Assembly (NCBI GenBank): GCA_964650975.1
Contig: CAZYWA010000422.1
Span: 1 to 7,211, forward strand
Direction: 5' to 3'
Origin: CAZYWA01 sp964650975 [NCBI: uncultured bacterium]
Lineage (GTDB): Bacteria; JADJOY01
DNA length: 7,211 nucleotides
Positions 1-5,800 of this stretch are shown here, piece after piece. The notes under the pieces were generated by a model. That model was not told where the DNA came from. It worked only from the letters and a program-made list of their open reading frames with translations, and did no database searches. How positions within the stretch are numbered: the stretch's first letter is position 1; each line of letters begins with the position of its first letter. A program made the position numbers and the translations under genes.

Positions 1-26
1 CGTCGCGAGCGGGGCGGATGAGAACC

Positions 27-31
27 GGGAG
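27..31 (+). promoter_or_regulatory. Ribosome binding site for the prenyltransferase gene
   Basis: GGGAG lies nine bases before the ATG at 41, which is within the usual spacing for a Shine-Dalgarno site. It supports position 41 as the start rather than the in-frame ATG at 101, whose upstream sequence (GGAAAAG) matches less well. The reading frame is open back to the left edge of the window, so a start outside the window cannot be formally excluded. Confidence 0.5.
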
Positions 32-40
32 ATCGAGCGG

Positions 41-1099
41 ATGGTGGTCGGCAACTGGGTCGAGGTGGTCCGGACCTGCAATTTGCAGCCGGAAAAGCGC
101 ATGGACGTGGTGAGCAAGTGGCTCATCATCACCCGCGCTTGCGTGTTTGCGATCACCATTCTCTCCGCCGCGATCGGCGGCCTGCTCGCGGCCAACGACG
201 GCCACTTCCTGCTCGGCCGCTTCGTGCTGGTCACGCTGGCGCTGGTGGTGGCGCACGCCGCCAACAACATGGTCAACGACCTCTTCGACGTGATCCACGG
301 CGTCGACACCAAGGACTACCACCGTGCCAACTACGCGCCGCACCCGATCCTGGGCGGCCTGATCACCAAGCAGGGGCTGATCGCGGCGATCGCGGTGTGC
401 AACGCCATCGATCTCGCCGTCGCGCTCTACCTGGCCACGGTGTGCGGCTGGACCGTGATGCTGTTCGCGGTGGTGGGACTCGCGACCAGCGTTTTCTACG
501 TCGCGCCGCCGCTCAAGCTCAAGCACCGCGGCCTGGGCGAGCCGGCGATCTTCCTGATCTGGGGACCGCTCATGATCGGCGGCACGTATTTCGTGATGGC
601 GGGACACGTGCCCGAGAAGATCTGGCTCGCGTCCATTCCGTACGGGCTCGCGATCACCGCGGCGCTCATGGGGAAGCACCTCGACAAGGCGGAGAAGGAT
701 CGCGCCAAGGGAGTGCGCACCTTGCCGGTGGTGCTCGGTGACGTGCGCGGCCGCAAGGTCACCCAGCTCATGGTCTGGGGCTTCTATTTGCTAGTGACCG
801 GGCTCGCCGCCGGCGGGTTCCTGCCCAAGTGGTCGCTGCTGACGTTGGCGACGCTTCCCGCCGCGAGCCGCTTCATCGAGACGCTGGGCGCCACCGCGCC
901 GGCCACGCCTCAGGAAGCATTCGCGCGCGCCTCCGACGTGATCCCCGCCGACCTGCGCGCCCGGGTGCGCCTCGATGCACCCAACTCGGCCTACCCGCTC
1001 TGGCCGCTCTGGTACGTCGCGTGGGGCATGTGGTGGGGGCGATACGCGGGAGCGGCGTTCGTGCTGGGGCTGGTGATCGCGGTCTTCACGCGCGCCTGA
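41..1099 (+). CDS. UbiA-superfamily (MenA-like) membrane prenyltransferase
   Basis: This 352-residue integral membrane protein belongs to the UbiA superfamily, whose members move a polyprenyl chain from its diphosphate onto an aromatic or other lipophilic acceptor in the membrane. Residues 79-89 read NDLFDVIHGVD. This matches the first Mg-diphosphate motif in the MenA-type spacing (NDxxDxxxGxD). The second motif is around residues 214-233 (LDKAEKD, RAKG, RTLP, VVLG). There are roughly eight or nine hydrophobic segments, the first near residues 33-50. After the normal core the protein continues with a more polar stretch (about 280-315) and a Trp-rich final helix (320-349). The start is ATG 41, supported by GGGAG; ATG 101 (residue 21) is the alternative. 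No quinone or isoprenoid pathway gene is adjacent, so the acceptor (naphthoate, homogentisate, chlorophyll-like or other) is unknown. The family call is firm; the substrate is not. Confidence 0.9.
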   Translation: MVVGNWVEVVRTCNLQPEKRMDVVSKWLIITRACVFAITILSAAIGGLLAANDGHFLLGRFVLVTLALVVAHAANNMVNDLFDVIHGVDTKDYHRANYAPHPILGGLITKQGLIAAIAVCNAIDLAVALYLATVCGWTVMLFAVVGLATSVFYVAPPLKLKHRGLGEPAIFLIWGPLMIGGTYFVMAGHVPEKIWLASIPYGLAITAALMGKHLDKAEKDRAKGVRTLPVVLGDVRGRKVTQLMVWGFYLLVTGLAAGGFLPKWSLLTLATLPAASRFIETLGATAPATPQEAFARASDVIPADLRARVRLDAPNSAYPLWPLWYVAWGMWWGRYAGAAFVLGLVIAVFTRA

Positions 1100-1168
1100 A
1101 CGCGCGCGCCGCGAGCCGATCGTTCGCTCGCGCGCGCGAGGGACCGCGCGCGCCACCCGCCCCTGGAG

Positions 1169-1190
1169 GCCCACCGGTCCCTCGGTGGGC
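1169..1190. terminator. Candidate bidirectional terminator hairpin between convergent genes
   Basis: GCCCACC (1169-1175) and GGTGGGC (1184-1190) form a perfect 7-bp GC-rich stem with an 8-base loop. It sits in the 120-bp gap where the prenyltransferase (+) and metallophosphoesterase (-) genes converge, as expected for a shared terminator. No T-run follows it on either strand, so intrinsic termination is uncertain. The rest of the gap (1100-1168) is CG-rich low-complexity sequence in which I see no gene. Confidence 0.4.
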
Positions 1191-1219
1191 AGCGGCTCGA
1201 TCGTGGGCCGTGCGCCCTA

Positions 1220-2470
1220 CTACGCGCGAGTCAGCTCGAGCAGCGTGATCTCGGACGGAGCGCCGAGACGTAGCGGCGGCCCCCAGTAGCCGGTGCCGCG
1301 GCTCACGTAGAGCCACATCGTGCCGACGCGGAAGAGCCCCGCGAGATACGGCGTGACCAGGCGCACCACCAGGTGCCACGGAAAGAACTGGCCGCCGTGA
1401 GTGTGGCCGGAGAGCTGCAGATGGAAGCCGAGCCGGGCGGCGGCCTCGCTCGACGACGGTTGATGCGCGAGCATGAGCCGCACGTCGCACTGCGGTGCGC
1501 CGGCGACCGCGGCGTCGGGATCGGAGCGGTGTCCCGGCACGGCGCGTCCGGCGAGAGCGTCGGTAACGCCCGCCACCAGCAGCTTGGCGCCGCCGCGCTC
1601 GATCACCCGGTGCTGATTCACGAGCGGCGTGACGCCCAGGCGGGCCAGCTCGCGCACCCACGCCGCGGGCCCTGAGTAGTACTCGTGATTGCCGGTCACG
1701 AAGAAAACGCCGTCGCGCGACCGCAAGCCGCCGAAGGGCGCCACGTGCGGGCCGAGCTTCCGCACCGATCCGTCGACCAGGTCGCCGGTGAGCGCCACCA
1801 GGTCGGCGCCGAGCGCGTTGGCGGCGTCCACGATGCCGCGCACGTACTCGACGCGGATCGTGGGCCCGACGTGGACGTCGGAGATCTGCACGATGCGATA
1901 GCCGTCGAATGCGTCGGGGAGGCCGTCGATGGGAACCCGCACGTTCCGGACACTCGCCGTGCGCCGCGCCACGCCGAAGCCGCGCCCGGTGAGCACCAGC
2001 GCCAACAGCACCACGCCGAGATTGGCGGCGCGCATCCACGCGAGGTCGGCATCCACGTGCACGGAAGCGGCGCCGCCGATCACGCGCGCGTGGGCCACCG
2101 CGTCCATCGCGAGCGTCCAGGCCAGGCCCGCGAGATCGCGCACCCACAGCATCGGCAGCACCAGCGCCAGAAAACCCATGCCGGTGTAGGCCACCCAGTG
2201 CACGCGATCGAGAGCCCGCGACGGCACCGTGACCACCCGCGAGCTCATCAGTGAGAACGGCAGCAGCACCAGGTGCGTGAGCAGCACCACCCACGCGAGG
2301 TTCGCGACCGTCGACGGCAGCTCGCTCGAGGTGATTATCCGCACGCCGATGTAGAGATACGCCGGGCCGAGAACCGCGACAGCCACGACCATGAACGCGA
2401 GCGCCCGCTTCCACGGGAGCCCACGCGGCGCAGGGACGACGGGAACGGTTCGCGGGGCGCTGGAGGTCAT
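1220..2470 (-). CDS. Membrane-anchored calcineurin-like metallophosphoesterase
   Basis: The protein is 416 residues from ATG 2470. Four hydrophobic segments come first (about 23-41, 55-75, 91-110 and 148-162), then a complete calcineurin-like phosphoesterase domain. The metal-binding motifs appear in order: ISDVH (D198, H200), LTGDLVD (D230), TGNHE (N261, H262), LAHQP (H336) and GHTHGG (355-360). This layout resembles YkuE/YaeI-type enzymes, some of which cleave UDP-2,3-diacylglucosamine or related lipid phosphoesters. The real substrate here is unknown. Four helices with the N-terminus inside would leave the catalytic domain in the cytoplasm, but that is an inference. The start is uncertain. 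A GTG at 2560 overlaps the TonB stop as GTGA and would add 30 residues, but that extension has weaker GC3 bias, and neither start has a clear ribosome site. A 5-bp inverted repeat (2471-2482) abuts the ATG. The family is certain; the start is not. Confidence 0.9.
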   Translation of the reverse strand: MTSSAPRTVPVVPAPRGLPWKRALAFMVVAVAVLGPAYLYIGVRIITSSELPSTVANLAWVVLLTHLVLLPFSLMSSRVVTVPSRALDRVHWVAYTGMGFLALVLPMLWVRDLAGLAWTLAMDAVAHARVIGGAASVHVDADLAWMRAANLGVVLLALVLTGRGFGVARRTASVRNVRVPIDGLPDAFDGYRIVQISDVHVGPTIRVEYVRGIVDAANALGADLVALTGDLVDGSVRKLGPHVAPFGGLRSRDGVFFVTGNHEYYSGPAAWVRELARLGVTPLVNQHRVIERGGAKLLVAGVTDALAGRAVPGHRSDPDAAVAGAPQCDVRLMLAHQPSSSEAAARLGFHLQLSGHTHGGQFFPWHLVVRLVTPYLAGLFRVGTMWLYVSRGTGYWGPPLRLGAPSEITLLELTRA

Positions 2471-2556
2471 CGTTCGAGAACGGCGAAACGGGCCGAAGCG
2501 AGGCAATGAGTGTATCCGGCCGATCGCCAGACGGGTGAACGGCGGCGTATCCGGGC

Positions 2557-3291
2557 TCACGCCTCGGTCAGGCGGAACTCGAACTTGACCAGGCGGAACG
2601 CGGCGAGCGGCTCGCCGTTTCGAGTCGCGGGGTCGTAGCGCCAGGTGCGCACCGACTCGATGGCGGCGGTGACGAAGGGCTCGTCGCCGGCGAGGCGGAC
2701 GACTTCGGCCACGCGGCCGCGAGCGTCGATCAGCACCCGCAGCGTGACCGAGCCGACCCGCCCCTCGTGACGCATCTCGCGCGGGTACTCGGGAGGCTGG
2801 TTGGTGGCCTTGGGCTGCGGGGGAACGAGGTCGGCATCGAAATCGACTCCGTCGCCGCCGACCGCGCCGCGCCGGCCGCCCTCGCCGCCCACGAGCCCCG
2901 TCGAGTCGCCATCGCCGGCACTGGAGGTCGGTTGGCCCGAGAGTGCGATCGGTCCGCTCGCGACCGAGCTGGGCTCGGCCGGTGCGTCGGGGCGCGGCGC
3001 ATCCGCCGCCAGCGCGGGCTCGAGAGGCCGGGGCACGGCGGCGAACCGGGCTTTGCGCTCCTCGCGTTTCGCCGGTGCCACCGCCTCTCGGGTTTGGGCC
3101 GGGCGCGCGACGTCAGGCGAGCCGTTCGCGGCGCGCCGCGGGGCGTATTCGGTGAAGTGGACCGGCCGCTCCGGATCGTCCACCTCCGGCCCGGCGACTC
3201 GCGACCGACCCACCTCGAAGCGGGCCATCGCGAACAGCACGCCCCACAACGCCGCCGACACCAGCACCGCCGCCCGCCACGAGCGCGGCAT
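2557..3291 (-). CDS. TonB-family energy-transducer-like protein
   Basis: TonB proteins sit in the inner membrane, span the periplasm and pass ExbB/ExbD-derived energy to outer-membrane receptors. Many short paralogues have other or unknown partners. From ATG 3291 the product is 244 residues. There is an N-terminal anchor helix (about 7-23), a long low-complexity linker rich in Ala, Pro, Arg and Glu (about 35-160) with a Gly-rich patch at 132-148, and a TonB C-terminal domain at about 164-243. That domain shows PPEYP, the VTLRVLIDARGRV strand, the helix ending VRTWRYDPA, then NGEP and a final FEFRL strand. ATG 3291 has a strong GAGGAG site; ATG 3330 (13 residues longer, AAGGTGGGG upstream) is the alternative. 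The linker lacks the long Pro-Glu/Pro-Lys rod of classical TonB. No exbB, exbD or receptor gene is in the window. The stop overlaps a possible GTG start of the metallophosphoesterase. An AgmX/PglI-like or periplasmic scaffold role is an alternative. Confidence 0.85.
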   Translation of the reverse strand: MPRSWRAAVLVSAALWGVLFAMARFEVGRSRVAGPEVDDPERPVHFTEYAPRRAANGSPDVARPAQTREAVAPAKREERKARFAAVPRPLEPALAADAPRPDAPAEPSSVASGPIALSGQPTSSAGDGDSTGLVGGEGGRRGAVGGDGVDFDADLVPPQPKATNQPPEYPREMRHEGRVGSVTLRVLIDARGRVAEVVRLAGDEPFVTAAIESVRTWRYDPATRNGEPLAAFRLVKFEFRLTEA

Positions 3292-3298
3292 CGGTTCG

Positions 3299-3306
3299 CT
3301 CTCCTC
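3299..3306 (-). promoter_or_regulatory. Ribosome binding site deciding the TonB-family start
   Basis: Read on the minus strand this is GAGGAGAG, seven bases before the ATG at 3291. It is the best Shine-Dalgarno match among the candidate starts of this gene. It lies inside the longer reading frame that would begin at 3330 or 3393, which argues that those longer forms are not the main product. Confidence 0.6.
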
Positions 3307-3411
3307 GTGACGCCCGAACGCGCTCGACATCCCGAGCCCCACCTTTCGCGCCGACCTTACCTCCACGCGCCCGTGCCCGCTGCTCCTTTGCACCTTGCGG
3401 GTGTTGGTAAC

Positions 3412-3430
3412 GCGGGGGCTCGTCCCCCGC
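3412..3430 (-). terminator. GC-rich hairpin after the GST gene
   Basis: GCGGGGG (3412-3418) and CCCCCGC (3424-3430) form a perfect 7-bp stem with a 5-base loop (CTCGT). It lies 39 bases past the GST stop in the 178-bp gap before the TonB-family gene, where a terminator would be expected. There is no T-run after the stem on the minus strand. The sequence resembles the hairpin at 7152-7172, so it may instead be a copy of a dispersed repeat. The rest of this gap holds the TonB ribosome site and no further gene that I can support. Confidence 0.35.
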
Positions 3431-3469
3431 CCGGCGCGCCGCGGCGAGTCCGACCGTCCGGCGCTCGCA

Positions 3470-4081
3470 TCACGGCTCGAGCGCCGCGCTCCGCTGGAAC
3501 GCCGGACGAGCCTTGCAGCGGTCCAGCCACGACTGGATCGCCGCGTACGACGTCATGTCGTACTCGACGGCCAGCGTGAGATTGGCGACCGACGCGACGT
3601 GAAGATCGGCCAGCGTGAACGCATCGCCGACCATCCACTCTCTGCCCGCCAGATGGCGGTCGAGAATCCCGAGCAGCGGCGGCAGCGCCGCGCGCGCCTT
3701 CTCGATGACGCCGAGATCGCGCTTCGCCTCGGGAACGAATACCAGCTGGATGAAGATGTCGATCAGCGGACGCTGCAGCTCGAGCAGCGCCCAGAAGCTC
3801 CACTGCGAGATGAGGCCGCGCGCTTCGGGCGTGGGACCTCGCAGCGGGCTCTGGTGCTTGTCCACGAGGTAGCCGTTGATGGCCATCGACTCCCAGATCA
3901 CGAAATCGCCGTCGATCACGCACGGCACTTTGCCGTTGGGATTGAGCGTCGAGTAGGGCTCGCTCTTGTGCTGCTTGGCCCGCATGTCGAGCGGCTGGCG
4001 CTGGTACGGAAGACCCAGCTCCTCCAGAAGCCAGTAGCATCGACCCGCGCTCGAACGAGGTGAACCGTAAATTTTGATCAT
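3470..4081 (-). CDS. Glutathione S-transferase family protein
   Basis: This 203-residue cytoplasmic protein has the normal length and two-domain layout of a soluble GST, which conjugates glutathione to electrophiles or acts as a peroxidase or isomerase. The thioredoxin-like N-terminal domain (1-78) starts MIKIYGSPRSSAGRCYWLLE. Ser7, Ser10 or Ser11 could be the thiol-activating residue. It contains NPNGKVP (47-53, with the cis-Pro at 53) and WESMAI (63-68, Glu64-Ser65 for the gamma-glutamyl group of glutathione). The all-helical C-terminal domain (about 85-195) carries the N-capping box FTLADLHVAS (155-164, with Asp159). The start is ATG 4081, with only a weak ribosome site. The gene is separated by 54 bp from the MBOAT gene upstream and by 178 bp from the TonB-family gene downstream, so it is probably its own unit or a readthrough gene. 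The substrate cannot be told from sequence. Confidence 0.93.
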   Translation of the reverse strand: MIKIYGSPRSSAGRCYWLLEELGLPYQRQPLDMRAKQHKSEPYSTLNPNGKVPCVIDGDFVIWESMAINGYLVDKHQSPLRGPTPEARGLISQWSFWALLELQRPLIDIFIQLVFVPEAKRDLGVIEKARAALPPLLGILDRHLAGREWMVGDAFTLADLHVASVANLTLAVEYDMTSYAAIQSWLDRCKARPAFQRSAALEP

Positions 4082-4111
4082 CGGGATCGCTTTCGTTTTC
4101 GTGGATGCGCG

Positions 4112-4128
4112 GGACGGTGTATCCGTCC
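4112..4128 (-). terminator. Short hairpin after the MBOAT gene
   Basis: GGACGG (4112-4117) and CCGTCC (4123-4128) form a perfect 6-bp stem with a 5-base loop, starting eight bases past the MBOAT stop in the 54-bp gap before the GST gene. No T-run follows on the minus strand. It could be a weak terminator or an mRNA-end stabiliser. Readthrough into the GST gene remains possible. Confidence 0.35.
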
Positions 4129-4135
4129 GAGGTAC

Positions 4136-5800
4136 TCAGAACTGGAAGTAGATGAAGCCCGTGGATTGCTTGGCGTGGAACACCAGGATCATGCCGAGCA
4201 GGTACATGTAGGTCGCGCCTCGCACCGTGCGCGAGAGCGACAGGAAGCGCGCTGCGCCGCGCTCGCCGCCGACCACGGCTTCACCGAGGACCAGCGGCAA
4301 GGTCAGGTAGGCGAGCACGGCCAGCGCCACGACGTCGACCAGCTGGACGGCGTGCGAGCCGGAGACCAGCACGTGCAGGAACGCGGTGACGGTGCTCATG
4401 CTGTCCGCGCGGAACAGCAGCCAGCCCAGGCACGTGAGGTGGAACATCACCACCACGCGCAGCGCGCGGTGCACCTTCGCCGCGACGCTGGTGCCTTCCA
4501 CGGTGTCGGGAATGCCGAGCACGCGGAACACCACCAGCAAGGCCCCGTGGTAGGCGCCCCACAGCACGAAGGTCCAGTTGGCGCCGTGCCAGAGGCCGCC
4601 CAGGAGCATGGTGATCCACAGATTGCGGTAGGTGCTGACCGTGCCGTGCCGGTTTCCGCCCAGCGGGATGTAGAGATAGTCGCGCAACCAGGTGGAAAGA
4701 CTGATGTGCCAGCGTTTCCAGAAATCGCTCGGGCTCTGTGCCAGGTAGGGCAGATCGAAGTTGACCACCAGCTCGTAGCCGAGGAACTTCGACACCCCGC
4801 GGGCGATCGACGAGTAGCCCGAGAAATCGCCGTAGATCTGCAGCGCGAACGCGTAGAGCCCGATCATCGCCTCGAGCGCGTTCATATTCGCCGTGCCACC
4901 GCCGGCGGCGAAGCGGTTGAACACCCGGTCGGCGATCTCCGCCATGTTGTCGGCGATCACCAGCTTCTTCGCGAGGCCCACCGCGATCAGCGCCAGGCCT
5001 TCGCGGAACATGCCGGGCTTTCGCTGCCGCGGCTCCACCACCTGCGGCAAGAGCGTGTGCGCGCGCATGATCGGCCCCGCCACCAGGTGCGGGAAGAAGC
5101 ACACGAAGAGCGCGAAGTCGCGGAAGCTGGTGGTGGGCTTGGCGTGGCCGCGGTAGATGTCGATCGTGTAGCTCATCGCCTGGAAGGTGTAGAAGCTGAT
5201 CCCCGCGGGCAGCACCAGCCCGAGCGCCCGCGACGGCACCGAGAAACCCGCCTTGCCGATCAGCGCCGCCAGGTTGGCGACGAAGAAGTCGAAGTATTTG
5301 AAGAATCCCAGGATCACCAGGTTGGCGGTGAGGCTGATCCACACGAACGCCTTGCGCCGCCGGGCCTCGGGCAACCGGTAGAGCGCCGGCAAGAGCAGGC
5401 CGTAGACGACCACCGCCACCACCGAGCCGATCAGCACCCGGAAGTCCACGAGCGTGCGCGGCAGAGCCGCGGTCATCTTCGCCAGGTCGTGCTTCCGCGC
5501 CGCGGCGACGAGCTCCGGGTAGCGCACGTTCGAGCATAGAAAGAGCGCCGCAAGGACCAGCAGGCCGCCGAGCCCCATGAGCTTCCGGCGCGACACCTGG
5601 ACGCCGGCCACACCGAGGCCTCCGACGTAGTCGATGATCGTCGAGAGCAGGATCAGGAACAGGAAGCGGTAATCCCAGGCCCCGTAAAAGCCGTAGCTCG
5701 CGACCAGGAGCAGCATGTTCTGGCCGCGATGCGGGAGCCGCCAGTAGGGCAGCAGCACCGCCGCGAAGAAGATCCAGAACGTGAGGGTGTTGTAGTTCAC
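4136..5800 (-). CDS. MBOAT (AlgI/DltB-type) membrane O-acyltransferase
   Basis: MBOAT proteins of this type take an acyl group, usually acetyl, from a cytoplasmic donor and move it through the inner membrane to a partner that modifies an extracytoplasmic polymer. The protein has 554 residues and about a dozen hydrophobic segments from residue 5 to 541. Visible family motifs are LPAGISFYTFQ (197-207), PHLVAGPI (237-244), GDFSGYSSIARG (324-335), WKRWHISLSTWLRDY (361-375), YIPLGGNR (377-384), and GLWHGANW (402-409) with the probable catalytic His405, followed by AYHG (416-419). It ends in an aromatic tail, FIYFQF, as many relatives do. The GTG start at 5800 overlaps the SGNH stop as GTGA and has AAGGT nine bases upstream, so translational coupling is likely. 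Residues about 91-150 form an extra loop plus a probable extra helix, making it longer than typical AlgI. The acceptor is unknown because no polymer genes are present. The family call is very secure. Confidence 0.96.
   Translation of the reverse strand: MNYNTLTFWIFFAAVLLPYWRLPHRGQNMLLLVASYGFYGAWDYRFLFLILLSTIIDYVGGLGVAGVQVSRRKLMGLGGLLVLAALFLCSNVRYPELVAAARKHDLAKMTAALPRTLVDFRVLIGSVVAVVVYGLLLPALYRLPEARRRKAFVWISLTANLVILGFFKYFDFFVANLAALIGKAGFSVPSRALGLVLPAGISFYTFQAMSYTIDIYRGHAKPTTSFRDFALFVCFFPHLVAGPIMRAHTLLPQVVEPRQRKPGMFREGLALIAVGLAKKLVIADNMAEIADRVFNRFAAGGGTANMNALEAMIGLYAFALQIYGDFSGYSSIARGVSKFLGYELVVNFDLPYLAQSPSDFWKRWHISLSTWLRDYLYIPLGGNRHGTVSTYRNLWITMLLGGLWHGANWTFVLWGAYHGALLVVFRVLGIPDTVEGTSVAAKVHRALRVVVMFHLTCLGWLLFRADSMSTVTAFLHVLVSGSHAVQLVDVVALAVLAYLTLPLVLGEAVVGGERGAARFLSLSRTVRGATYMYLLGMILVFHAKQSTGFIYFQF

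Noticed and set aside
1-21. Possible end of an upstream plus-strand gene (frame 1 stop TGA at 19-21)
   Set aside because: Only six codons are visible, which is too little to support a gene. The spacing of 19 bases to ATG 41 would fit an operon, but this is untestable here.
1127-1140. 14-bp perfect palindrome CTCGCGCGCGCGAG
   Set aside because: It is part of a CG-repeat low-complexity tract after the prenyltransferase stop. Such self-complementary CG runs are expected by chance in this composition, and no operator-like context is present.
1086-2414. Long minus-strand frame overlapping the metallophosphoesterase in another phase
   Set aside because: It is an Arg/Ala/Gly-dominated translation with no recognisable domain. 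The true frame contains the full metallophosphoesterase motif series.
2512-4126. GTGTATCCG present in two gaps (2513-2521 and about 4117-4125)
   Set aside because: It is a nine-base match with no shared flanks or symmetry. It is weak enough to be chance and does not sit at equivalent positions relative to genes.
4166-5539. Long plus-strand open frame (457 codons) antisense to the MBOAT gene
   Set aside because: It is rich in His, Arg, Gln and Glu with no domain, a typical mirror of a GC-rich membrane protein gene. The minus strand carries unmistakable MBOAT motifs.
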